DNA of 64,000 nt from assembly GCA_026874595.1 (NCBI GenBank), contig JAPPUL010000068.1:387001-451000 (forward strand), given 5' to 3'. Position numbers and translations under genes: made by a program. Positions 8,802 through 16,906 of the stretch are shown here, in pieces. Below the pieces are notes generated by a model. That model worked only from the letters and a program-made list of their open reading frames with translations. It had not been told where the DNA came from and searched no databases. This DNA comes from Sipunculus nudus. Its lineage: Eukaryota > Annelida > Sipuncula > Golfingiida > Sipunculidae. How positions within the stretch are numbered: position 1 is the first letter of the stretch; every line of letters begins with the position of its first letter.

Positions 8802-10895
8802 ATGAGTTTTCTAAAGTCTAAAGTACTATTCTTCTTATTTGTTATTAATATTTTATTTTTTATTAATATACGATTAGCCTCTCTCTTACACAGCAAAGAT
8901 ACAAATGAAATAAATAACGAGGCACAAATAAGCATATCAGTTGGGGAAGCTACAAAAAAGCGTGCTATAAGCAATAAAAGAAAGCTATCTAAAGGGATGT
9001 TTGTACGGGAAGGGGACATATTAAAAACCTCTAAAGATGGATATATAGAATTACTCTTTGTAAATGGGCAGCGACTTAGGATATACAAAGATAGCGAAGT
9101 ACTTGTTCAAGGCATTTGGGATGCTGGGGTAAAACTAACATTATACGAGGGTATTATAGGCATACTAAATTCAGATGGGACAGATTTTACTTACGATATA
9201 GAAGGACCTTTTTTCAAATTAAAATCAAGCATAAAAGCTAAGGAAAACGATAAGTCGCAAGAATCTGGATTGGATGAGTCAGATACTAATACATTATATA
9301 TAGAACAAGTTGATAAGCAAAAAGCCAGACTAATACATAAAAGCGGCTTCCTACTAATAAATGCCAACACATTAATGAAAGATATTATACCTAAAACATT
9401 TAAGATCCAAGAAAGCGGACTTTATACGCTAAGTGCAGTTAAAGGTATTGAGAAAGTAGATTTAAAAGATTATGCAGACTACTTAGAAGAGTATGAGGAT
9501 TTGAATAATATAGCCTTTGAAGAGTCAACGGGAATTGATAAATATGATCCTGAGTATAGTACTAAGATATCGTCTGATGAGCTTTTTTATAAGAGATCAG
9601 GAGAAGTAAAGCTAAGGAAGGAGCTAATAAAAGAATACAGAACTAAGGATAATATCTATTACAACATACATAGTACTATATTTGCCTACATAAACAAACG
9701 TTTCTATGGCGCACTTGGTTTTTATCCTTCATTTCGTATATCTAAGAACTTATTGCTAAAGTTTAGATTCTTGCTATACATACCATATAGTAAGGACGCA
9801 CAGTCTATATCAAATTATTATAATATAGCTGAATGGGATTTTAAAAAGGCTAATACTTATCTTAATAAGATAGATTTATTTTCATATGAAGATGATACAT
9901 TTTATTTTAAAATATCTAATATACCGAATAAGACACTATCAAAAGGCTTGCTGGTAAAGGATTATACAAATGATTTATCCTATCCTCAAATAAGATATTC
10001 CGGACTTAATGCTGGGATACGTTCTATATTAATAGATTTTGAAGCATTTTTTACAAATATAAGCGTATTCAAGACAATGGGATTTCATGTAGAAAGCAGA
10101 CCATTTGCTAATCCTGATGATTACAAATCCAAAAACCATTACACAATAGGCATCACATTTAGTGCAGATATTAAAAATGGACTATTAAACGATAATCCAA
10201 GCATATACTTAGGTTCCATAGACATCGGAATACCTATCTTAAGAGATAAAAGAAAAGATCATGAACTTACTTTCTATACAGAGATAGGACTTCAGGGTTA
10301 TGAACTTGAGAATTCTCAAGTTGCTGCTGGGTTTAATACTACAGAAAACAAATTCCATACAAAGGGCTTTGGTCTTATTGCAGGGTTTAATGGTTTGATA
10401 TTCAAATCTTTCTCATATGATATTAATTATAGATATCTTAGAAGTGGATTTGTAAATGAGTATATAGACACATTTTATGATGTCTTTAAGGAAGATAAAT
10501 TAAGAGAATTATTAGACTCAAGCCAAAAAGACAAGCATGGAGTTAATATAGGTATTGGACTACATTTGAAAAAATACCTATCATTACATTCTGAGGTATA
10601 CGTAGAAATATCAAATGTATTAGGAGAAATTAAAACAAAGACTAACTTTAAATTTGCATTAGAAACATCAAAAGATTTAATACCTATAGTAAAAGTGAAA
10701 TTGCTTTATATACGAAAAGGAATAATAAGTCCTACAGATTTTATACGAGGTATATTAAAGGATTCGTTTGTTTTGTTTAAAACTGATGTGGCACTAACAA
10801 GCTATCTTGATATTATAATATCTTATAGGCATTATGTTGAAGTAGAAAAAAGGTTTAGTGATTCAATAAGTATAAACTTAATATTTATTATATAA
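8802..10895 (+). CDS. FecR-domain protein with C-terminal beta-barrel-like region
   Basis: A 697-residue envelope protein. Residues about 6-28 are a hydrophobic signal or anchor. Residues about 60-140 form a FecR-like beta domain (GMFVREGDILKTSKDG, NGQRLRIYKDSEVLV). A charged linker follows to about residue 290. The C-terminal 400 residues alternate aromatic and small residues in short strands, as in an outer-membrane barrel, although the last residues (IFII) lack the classical terminal Phe. AGGAG lies 5 nt before the ATG. FecR domains in spirochaetes and other diderms also occur outside iron-dicitrate signalling, so no iron role is implied. It is probably cotranscribed with the preceding barrel gene. 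Confidence 0.65.
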   Translation: MSFLKSKVLFFLFVINILFFINIRLASLLHSKDTNEINNEAQISISVGEATKKRAISNKRKLSKGMFVREGDILKTSKDGYIELLFVNGQRLRIYKDSEVLVQGIWDAGVKLTLYEGIIGILNSDGTDFTYDIEGPFFKLKSSIKAKENDKSQESGLDESDTNTLYIEQVDKQKARLIHKSGFLLINANTLMKDIIPKTFKIQESGLYTLSAVKGIEKVDLKDYADYLEEYEDLNNIAFEESTGIDKYDPEYSTKISSDELFYKRSGEVKLRKELIKEYRTKDNIYYNIHSTIFAYINKRFYGALGFYPSFRISKNLLLKFRFLLYIPYSKDAQSISNYYNIAEWDFKKANTYLNKIDLFSYEDDTFYFKISNIPNKTLSKGLLVKDYTNDLSYPQIRYSGLNAGIRSILIDFEAFFTNISVFKTMGFHVESRPFANPDDYKSKNHYTIGITFSADIKNGLLNDNPSIYLGSIDIGIPILRDKRKDHELTFYTEIGLQGYELENSQVAAGFNTTENKFHTKGFGLIAGFNGLIFKSFSYDINYRYLRSGFVNEYIDTFYDVFKEDKLRELLDSSQKDKHGVNIGIGLHLKKYLSLHSEVYVEISNVLGEIKTKTNFKFALETSKDLIPIVKVKLLYIRKGIISPTDFIRGILKDSFVLFKTDVALTSYLDIIISYRHYVEVEKRFSDSISINLIFII

Positions 10896-10901
10896 CTTTC
10901 T

Positions 10902-11438
10902 TTATTCTAAAAACTCTTTTAGCTTCTTCTCATAAAAAAACCACTGCTCTTTAAGATCAGAAGGTATCTCCTCTCTAACCAAGACAACTATATTGTTTAA
11001 TGCACCTAGAAACATATTACTTAATTTTGAATCTTTTAAAATAGAATTAAAGCTAGGATTATAACTAAAACCAGATAAAGCATATAAAAGTATGCTTACA
11101 AAGAAAATAGCTTTAAAGAAATTAACGGCACTACCTAAAAGACGGTTAACAACTCCTAGGTATAGCTTATCTAATATATTTTGAATATAAAATCCTAGTT
11201 TATTTATACCATAATTAACAATAATAAATATTAAAACAAAACTAACAAGCTTAGCAACGCTACTACCAGAAATAATATTTAAAAGAATACTACTAAGATC
11301 ATTATATAAAATGAATGCAACATATAAGGAAAATAAAAGAGAAAACAAAGAGAAAAATACCATAATAAAACCTTGCATATAGCCTCTATAGGCATAAAAC
11401 AATAAAAAGCATAAAATAGCAATGTCAATTATATTCAT
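10902..11438 (-). CDS. cvpA: CvpA family inner-membrane protein
   Basis: A 178-residue integral membrane protein with about four hydrophobic helices. The family pattern is visible: DIAILCFLLFYAYRGYMQGF in the first helix and VNRLLGSAVNFFKA further on. CvpA proteins (named from colicin V production, now linked to envelope homeostasis) sit in the cytoplasmic membrane; their mechanism is unresolved. It starts 4 bp after the mtnA stop, so it is the last gene of a WecG-like, mtnA, cvpA run. Its stop lies 6 bp from the stop of the convergent FecR-domain gene. Confidence 0.8.
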   Translation of the reverse strand: MNIIDIAILCFLLFYAYRGYMQGFIMVFFSLFSLLFSLYVAFILYNDLSSILLNIISGSSVAKLVSFVLIFIIVNYGINKLGFYIQNILDKLYLGVVNRLLGSAVNFFKAIFFVSILLYALSGFSYNPSFNSILKDSKLSNMFLGALNNIVVLVREEIPSDLKEQWFFYEKKLKEFLE

Positions 11439-11442
11439 AGTA

Positions 11443-12543
11443 TTAACTGTTTTGTAAAGCTTTCGCTATATTCTCTTTATAAGGAGGCTTAATTACTCCT
11501 AGCTCCGTAATTATTGCTGTTATATATTTATTTGGAGTAACATCAAATGCCGGTGCGTAGACTTCTACCCCTTTGGGCGATACTGGCACGCTCCCTATAT
11601 TCCTAACCTCATCTGCACTACGTTCCTCTATCGGGATTAGACTGCCATCTTCAAGCTCTTTATCAAATGTAGAAATAGGCGCTGCTACGTAAAATGGTAT
11701 GCCATGATGGTATGCATTTACCGCAAGACTATAAGTCCCTATCTTGTTTGCTACATCCCCATTTAATGCTATCCTATCTGCTCCCACTATACACGCATTT
11801 ATTCCCTTTGTTTTCATTGTATAACATGCTGCGTTATCCGTTATCAAAGTTAATGGGATCCCATATTTCATTAACTCCCATGTCGTGAGTCGGGAACCTT
11901 GCATTAACGGCCTTGTCTCATCTACATATACATGCACCAACTTCCCGTCCCCATATGCTTCATATATTACTGCAAGTGCCGTCCCATACCCAGACGTTGC
12001 AAGACCTCCTGCATTACAATGCGTTATAACATTAACTTCATTAGAAAGTAATGTCGCTCCATGCTTGCCTATCATATAAGACCTTTTTAAATCATCTTTA
12101 TATAAATACTTTGTTTGCTTATATATCTTGTCTACTACCTCTAATCCATCTTTACCTTCATCTATTATATCTGCAACTTGTGATATCCCCCAAAACAAAT
12201 TTACCGCCGTTGGACGCGTCCCCTTTAAATACTTTATAACCTTAGTCGCTTCGTCTTTAAATCTTTTATAATCCATCCCTACTAAGTCTTTTACTCCAAG
12301 ATATACTCCATACGCTCCAACTATTCCCAACGCCGGGGCTCCCCTAACTGATAAACGCTTTATTGCCTTGCCAAGTTCTTTATAATTACTTATTTCAAGT
12401 ATTACTTCCTCTTGCGGTAACTTAGTTTGATCCAGTAACTTTATAACTTCCCTATCAAAAAAAAGCGTATTTATCTTTTTAAGACCTTCTGGAACTTCTA
12501 TCCCTTTTGGACCGCCTTTTTGTCCGTCTATCCCTCCAAACAC
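11443..12543 (-). CDS. mtnA: S-methyl-5-thioribose-1-phosphate isomerase
   Basis: A 366-residue enzyme of the methionine salvage pathway, converting 5-methylthioribose-1-phosphate to the ribulose form; the fold is shared with eIF2B-alpha. The motifs are complete: LLDQTKLP, RGAPALGIVGAYG, GTRPTAVNLFW, THCNAGGLATSGYGTALAV (catalytic Cys), DETRPLMQGSRLT, VGADRIALNGDVANKIGT (catalytic Asp) and PISTFD. The GTG start at 12543 has AGGAG 8 nt upstream and gives a slightly extended N-terminus. It overlaps the 3' end of the preceding gene by 16 bp. No other salvage gene is present in the window. Confidence 0.95.
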   Translation of the reverse strand: MFGGIDGQKGGPKGIEVPEGLKKINTLFFDREVIKLLDQTKLPQEEVILEISNYKELGKAIKRLSVRGAPALGIVGAYGVYLGVKDLVGMDYKRFKDEATKVIKYLKGTRPTAVNLFWGISQVADIIDEGKDGLEVVDKIYKQTKYLYKDDLKRSYMIGKHGATLLSNEVNVITHCNAGGLATSGYGTALAVIYEAYGDGKLVHVYVDETRPLMQGSRLTTWELMKYGIPLTLITDNAACYTMKTKGINACIVGADRIALNGDVANKIGTYSLAVNAYHHGIPFYVAAPISTFDKELEDGSLIPIEERSADEVRNIGSVPVSPKGVEVYAPAFDVTPNKYITAIITELGVIKPPYKENIAKALQNS

Positions 12544-13340
12544 TCAACTTCTCCTCTTAATACCGTTTTATACATTAAAATATATAGTAAATAATATATT
12601 ACCAAAAAAGGATACATTATCATCCTCCTCCGAAAGAATCCTACATCACTCTCCTGTCCCGCCAGAAAGCTTATCTCGTTACTTATTCCTATACATACAC
12701 TGCTTTTAAAAAAATCTTTATTCCGATTTATCCATACATCATGTTTATATACCCCAAGATCTACCAACAGTATCGTCGGCACTATCTTCTTTATCTTTTC
12801 AAGTATTGCATCCCCTTCCTTCTTTAACTGCTCCTCTGAATGTATTGCTAGTATCGTTGTCTCTGGGAAACTTTGTTTTATATATTTATTTATATATATC
12901 CCATGCTTTGGCTTGCCGCCTATTAGGAAAAAGCGAGACTTGCTCCTTATCAGATTTTTCATCAAGATTACACTCAAATGTAGCCGGTCTTCTCTAATTA
13001 AATGTTCCTTTAAAAGCTCTCGTCGCCTCTCTATTTCCAAATACCCATTCGCTTTACCATCCTTCCTATTAAAACTATTTGTCTCATGAAACTTACCCTT
13101 ACCAAGCCCTATAACCCCTAACCCCCATGTGAAAACCTTACCTATCGGAATAACTACTGTTGAACTCTCATTAAATATCTTACGGAGTCGCTTACTAAAG
13201 CACATCTTTACAAATACTCTAAGATCTAGTAATACTATATGCGCATATTCCTTTCTATCTATTAATTTCTTAAGCTTTATATATAATTCCTCAAGCGGTA
13301 ATATTGTAAACGTTATCATGTTTTGGATCTTAAGACGCAT
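12528..13340 (-). CDS. Divergent WecG/TagA/CpsF-type glycosyltransferase-like protein
   Basis: A 270-residue protein. The C-terminal half follows the WecG/TagA/CpsF family (PF03808) order: FFLIGGKPKHG, a region replacing the usual HGYF, then TILLVDLGVYKHDVWI, matching the family's DILLVALGxPKQExWI, and GISNEISFLAGQ, matching GVGGALDFLAG. The N-terminal half is poorly conserved, though VIPIGKVFTWGLG sits where the acceptor region would be. The last 25 residues are hydrophobic and could associate with the membrane, as these enzymes do with polyprenyl-linked acceptors. Activity is uncertain because several usual residues differ. It is upstream of mtnA with a 16-bp overlap. Confidence 0.55.
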   Translation of the reverse strand: MRLKIQNMITFTILPLEELYIKLKKLIDRKEYAHIVLLDLRVFVKMCFSKRLRKIFNESSTVVIPIGKVFTWGLGVIGLGKGKFHETNSFNRKDGKANGYLEIERRRELLKEHLIREDRLHLSVILMKNLIRSKSRFFLIGGKPKHGIYINKYIKQSFPETTILAIHSEEQLKKEGDAILEKIKKIVPTILLVDLGVYKHDVWINRNKDFFKSSVCIGISNEISFLAGQESDVGFFRRRMIMYPFLVIYYLLYILMYKTVLRGEVECLEG

Positions 13341-13393
13341 TCATTAGTTAATATATTTACTTAATATATCTTCTCCTTGCAGAATAATATATG

Positions 13394-13414
13394 AATATTG
13401 CATATAGCAATATT
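13394..13414. other. 8-bp-stem hairpin between the corrin operon and the WecG-like gene
   Basis: AATATTGC-ATATA-GCAATATT is a perfect 8-bp inverted repeat with a 5-nt loop in the 156-bp gap after the CbiL-like gene. It could mark the end of the corrin operon, but no T-run follows on the minus strand, so it is not a canonical intrinsic terminator. Confidence 0.35.
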
Positions 13415-13496
13415 ACATATCCTATTTTATATCTTTAATTCGACCTATTATTCTACAAGTATAATCTTTTATCTTTAATTTATACCCAAAATCAAT

Positions 13497-14219
13497 CTAG
13501 CTTGGGAAATCTATTGTTAGCGAAAGATAGGGGGGCTTGATACTTACCTTCCCTGCAAAATACTTCTGGCCTTTAAGGCATAAATGCTCAAAATAATATT
13601 TTGTTACGTCCGTTTCTATTAACCCATTCTTTAATCTATTTCCTCGCACCTTCGGCTTCATAGATACATGGGTTACCTCTTCTTCTCTATACTCTCCACT
13701 GTCAGATATAAATAAACCTACCCCTCCTAGGCATAAGGGCTTTTTTACCAACGATGAGGCATACGAAAAAGATGATACTCCTGATACTACTTCTGTTGAC
13801 TCATATATCTCTTCTGATAGTTTCTTTATATTCTCTAGTATATAATAGGCACTGCTGTATATTGCTACGTCGCCTATCGTTACATAACATATATTACTAT
13901 ATCCTTCATTAAATAAATTTATTATGTCCTTCGCCTGCTTTTCCCATTCAAAACTCTTGTTTTGCATAGTCGTAAGAAGCTCTACTACCTCCGGCATCCT
14001 TACTTCGTCTACATTATAATATTTATCCGCAAACAAGCTCTTTACTATCTGATAAGCCTTTGTCTCTTCTACCTTCCCTCGCCCCGATATCAATATGCAC
14101 TCTGTTTCAAACAAACTCTTTTGTGCCTTCAGTGTCATTAATTCATAATCTCCAGGCCCTAGTGAGACTATTATTAGCTTATTTAATTTATTCATTCTTT
14201 TATAATCTCTTTTTCTCAT
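13497..14219 (-). CDS. cbiL: Probable cobalt-precorrin-2 C20-methyltransferase (CbiL-like)
   Basis: A 240-residue SAM-dependent tetrapyrrole methylase. The family loops are present: VSLGPGDYELMTLKAQKSL near the N-terminus, TIGDVAIYSSAYYIL in the middle, and VVSGVSSFSYASSLVKKPL. The GD-x-x-x-YS and GVSSF-type motifs point to the CbiL/CobI branch, which methylates C20 of (cobalt-)precorrin-2. The C-terminal third is atypical, so another corrin methylase cannot be excluded. It is the last gene of the cobalt operon, 43 bp after cbiK, which would supply its substrate. The assigned ATG at 14219 is almost fused to an AAGG; the ATG at 14195 is an alternative start that fits the family N-terminus better. 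Confidence 0.65.
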   Translation of the reverse strand: MRKRDYKRMNKLNKLIIVSLGPGDYELMTLKAQKSLFETECILISGRGKVEETKAYQIVKSLFADKYYNVDEVRMPEVVELLTTMQNKSFEWEKQAKDIINLFNEGYSNICYVTIGDVAIYSSAYYILENIKKLSEEIYESTEVVSGVSSFSYASSLVKKPLCLGGVGLFISDSGEYREEEVTHVSMKPKVRGNRLKNGLIETDVTKYYFEHLCLKGQKYFAGKVSIKPPYLSLTIDFPS

Positions 14220-14262
14220 CCTTATATATTCTAAATCTATTAACTTAATTAGTAACTGCCTT

Positions 14263-15102
14263 CTAGCACATCTTCGCTATCTCTTCCTCTATATGTTTCT
14301 TTATAACTTTACGTACTGACAAAACCTCAAGTAAATAAAATTTATCCCCGCTCCCTTCAAGAGAACTTGCTGTGCGTACTTTAAATCCTTCCCCCTCCAA
14401 AACCTTCGTTAGCAGCTTATCTACATCTTTACTAAAGTGGGTTCCGCTTATTAAAAGTAGTGGCACTATTGTTATTTCATTTATTCCCGTCTTTTTGAAA
14501 CTATTTAACAGGTTAGCCTTCAAATAGTCAAATGTATAAGCTCCTTCAAGTGCGCATACATAGTTTAAGCTATTTAAGCTATTTAGAAACTCTTTTGTAT
14601 AACTTATTGCCTGTAACCCCGCTTGTTCGAAATACGGGGCGCCGTGTACCACATACAAGCACAGCGATTCCTTATTTCGCTCATCTTCTCTTACCCTCGT
14701 TGATATGTCATTTAATATCTTACTTGTATCACTTGTTTTTGTGAATATTGCCTTTGTTGCTCTTATATTTGCCGGCGAGAAGCTTTTAAACCCTTCTACT
14801 ATCTTTATACAATATTCATGTTCGTCTGTTGGATATAAGTTTAACGACAAAACTATTTGTCGCCTGTAGCCTTCTATATCAAGATGGGCCATCGCTTCTA
14901 TCTGATTCTTATATTCTATTCCCTTTTTTGCCTTCAGATATCTTAATATCGTTCTCGACGAAAAGGACATATATACATCATAATCTGAAAACTCCTCTTC
15001 TATATAACCTTTAAACGATTCGTAGTGCCTTTCTGCTTCTATTGAACCAAAGGCTGATATTAATATACTTTTATCCTTTTTATAGTGTCTAAACCTTTTC
15101 AT
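14263..15102 (-). CDS. cbiK: Sirohydrochlorin cobaltochelatase, CbiK type
   Basis: A 279-residue chelatase of the anaerobic cobalamin pathway that inserts Co2+ into sirohydrochlorin. The two-lobed CbiK fold is recognisable: ILISAFGSIEAERHYESF at the start, IEAMAHLDIEGYRRQIVLSL in the first lobe, then VVHGAPYFEQAG, ALEGAYTFDYL and IVPLLLISGTHFSKDVDKLL. The His in HGAP and the His in GTHF match the two metal-binding histidines of CbiK. No signal peptide is seen, so it should be cytoplasmic. An AGGGA lies about 10 nt before the ATG. It sits between the cobalt transporter genes and the CbiL-like methylase. Confidence 0.85.
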   Translation of the reverse strand: MKRFRHYKKDKSILISAFGSIEAERHYESFKGYIEEEFSDYDVYMSFSSRTILRYLKAKKGIEYKNQIEAMAHLDIEGYRRQIVLSLNLYPTDEHEYCIKIVEGFKSFSPANIRATKAIFTKTSDTSKILNDISTRVREDERNKESLCLYVVHGAPYFEQAGLQAISYTKEFLNSLNSLNYVCALEGAYTFDYLKANLLNSFKKTGINEITIVPLLLISGTHFSKDVDKLLTKVLEGEGFKVRTASSLEGSGDKFYLLEVLSVRKVIKKHIEEEIAKMC

Positions 15103-15153
15103 TTATCTTTTTTTCCCTAAATATCTATTTTTATAACTATTTGACTTTTTTTT

Positions 15154-16011
15154 TTATACCTTATAGCGTGATGCCAAGCTCCATACCTCCTCTTCTGTCC
15201 TCGGAAGCCCTTCTTTCTTTATGTCATACCACGATAACATCCCTTGTCGCCTAAGACCATGAAATAGTTTTGCAACGTAAGGCTGTTTTAAACCATATCC
15301 ATTCTCATTTATTTCACTTGCAAATATATCTCCTATATCCCCCTCCCCCACTATCTGTCCCCCATCTAACACTAAAAACTTATCTGCATACGCATAGGCA
15401 AAATCCATATTATGTGTACTGAAGATTAAAGTCTTTCCTTCTATATGCAATTTATCAAGTAGCATATAAAGTTCTTGTTTGCCAACTTCATCTAGGAATA
15501 CCGTCGGCTCGTCAAATACTATAACCTCGCTGCACATAGATATTACACTTGCTATGCATACCCGCTTCTTCTCTCCGTAACTTAATTTATGAATTAAACG
15601 TCCCGACAGCTCCTTTATGTTCGTTTTCTTAAGTGCATCCTCTACCCTCTCCTTTACTAAAGAGCTACTATAACCTAAATTATGAGGACCAAAGGCTACC
15701 TCTTCATACACCGTCGGCCCAAACATATGTATATCCGGATCTTGAAACACAAACCCAACTTTTCTCCGCAATTCACGAAGTCCATCCTTTTTATACCTTA
15801 TCTTCTCACCGCAATATAATATTTGTCCGCTTGAGGGTTTTAAAAGTCCATTTAAATGTTTTAATAATGTCGTTTTGCCACTCCCATTTAATCCTATAAC
15901 GCAAACCCTATCCCCTGCCTTTATCTTTGTACTCACTCCCTTAAGTACTTCCTCCCCCATTTTGTAACTATATGATATATCCTCAAGTTCAAATATATTA
16001 ATATCTTCCAT
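15154..16011 (-). CDS. cbiO: Cobalt ECF transporter ATP-binding protein
   Basis: A 285-residue ABC ATPase, the A-component energising cobalt uptake. It has Walker A GLNGSGKTTLL, a Q-loop VFQDPDIHMFGPTVYEEVAFGP typical of CbiO/EcfA, a signature motif LSYGEKKR (a variant of LSGGQ), Walker B VIVFDEPTVFLD and a switch His in STHNMDF. The protein acts at the cytoplasmic face with CbiQ and CbiM-N. The stop is followed by an A-rich run before cbiK. The 9-bp repeat array lies between its start and the cbiQ stop, so the region with its ribosome-binding site is repetitive. Confidence 0.93.
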   Translation of the reverse strand: MEDINIFELEDISYSYKMGEEVLKGVSTKIKAGDRVCVIGLNGSGKTTLLKHLNGLLKPSSGQILYCGEKIRYKKDGLRELRRKVGFVFQDPDIHMFGPTVYEEVAFGPHNLGYSSSLVKERVEDALKKTNIKELSGRLIHKLSYGEKKRVCIASVISMCSEVIVFDEPTVFLDEVGKQELYMLLDKLHIEGKTLIFSTHNMDFAYAYADKFLVLDGGQIVGEGDIGDIFASEINENGYGLKQPYVAKLFHGLRRQGMLSWYDIKKEGLPRTEEEVWSLASRYKV

Positions 16012-16022
16012 CTATTTATTTA

Positions 16023-16076
16023 CCTTATTTGCCTTATTTGCCTTGCTTGCCTTGCTTGCCTTGCTTGCCTTGCTTA
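16023..16076. repeat. Six 9-bp tandem repeats before the cbiO start
   Basis: Six head-to-tail copies of CCTTRYTTR (two as CCTTATTTG, three as CCTTGCTTG, the last as CCTTGCTTA) lie between cbiQ and cbiO. On the transcribed strand each copy supplies an AAGG, so the array multiplies Shine-Dalgarno-like sequence just before the cbiO ATG at 16011. Copy-number change could tune cbiO translation; this is inference. Confidence 0.85.
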
Positions 16077-16099
16077 AACCGCTTACTTAAACCAATTAT

Positions 16100-16879
16100 T
16101 TACATATAGTTACTAACAAGTAGCCAAAACATAAGTAGCATCCCTATTACCGTAATGCGCAGCATAGAAAAACTATAACTCCTACTATTTAAAAGCATTA
16201 TCTTACCCGAATACACCCTCGACTCAAGGACTTCTTCCATGCCATGCATCCCTTTGTATAAGTTATAAAACAAGCTATATATCAGTTTAGAAAATGTCCT
16301 CAGGCTATTTATATATCCATTATAACCAAGACGCGCTTTTTGAGATTGTATTGTATTATATATGATTTTATACATCATAAACATATAGTGATAAGTAAGA
16401 ACAAGTAGCTCAAGTAATAACCCTGGGACCCGAGCTCGTTTTAGCAAATACATTATATCCATAAAGGGTGTTGTTAGTATTACAAAAAATAGACTGAATA
16501 TACAAGACAAAGCCTTTAAAAGCGTAAGTAGCCCTTGCTTTAGACCTGTTTCTAAAAGCACTACAATATATGTTTCATTTATCAGGACACTGTAGATAAA
16601 CGATATGTCTTTGGATAATGGCACTTTGTATACTCCTAATATCAAAGGGAGTATTCCAAGTATTAAAAAACCTTTAGAGACCAAAAAAAGTCCAACCAAA
16701 CCTCTTATTGGAAACCCTACCGACAGTATTAAAACCATTGTGAATAATAGGACTAGTAGCGGCATTAGTAGATTATTGCTTGTAAGCGATAGTAACAAAA
16801 AGCCTAAGGACACAAATACTTTCTCAAAGGGATGTATGTCGCTTATTTTATTAGTATACGAAAAATCTATAAAATACAA
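16100..16879 (-). CDS. cbiQ: Cobalt ECF transporter transmembrane protein (T-component)
   Basis: A 259-residue membrane protein with about five to six hydrophobic helices. It has the CbiQ opening (DIHPFEKVFVSL), a long cytoplasmic region with QSQKARLGYNGY, matching the Ala-Arg-Gly type coupling helices that contact the ATPase, and the EVLESRVYSG segment near the C-terminus. It links the CbiM-N substrate-capture unit to CbiO. It lies 27 bp downstream of the cbiM-cbiN fusion gene and upstream of cbiO, the usual order. Confidence 0.88.
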   Translation of the reverse strand: MYFIDFSYTNKISDIHPFEKVFVSLGFLLLSLTSNNLLMPLLVLLFTMVLILSVGFPIRGLVGLFLVSKGFLILGILPLILGVYKVPLSKDISFIYSVLINETYIVVLLETGLKQGLLTLLKALSCIFSLFFVILTTPFMDIMYLLKRARVPGLLLELLVLTYHYMFMMYKIIYNTIQSQKARLGYNGYINSLRTFSKLIYSLFYNLYKGMHGMEEVLESRVYSGKIMLLNSRSYSFSMLRITVIGMLLMFWLLVSNYM

Positions 16880-16906
16880 TCTATCACCTAAACTATCTAG
16901 CTCCTC

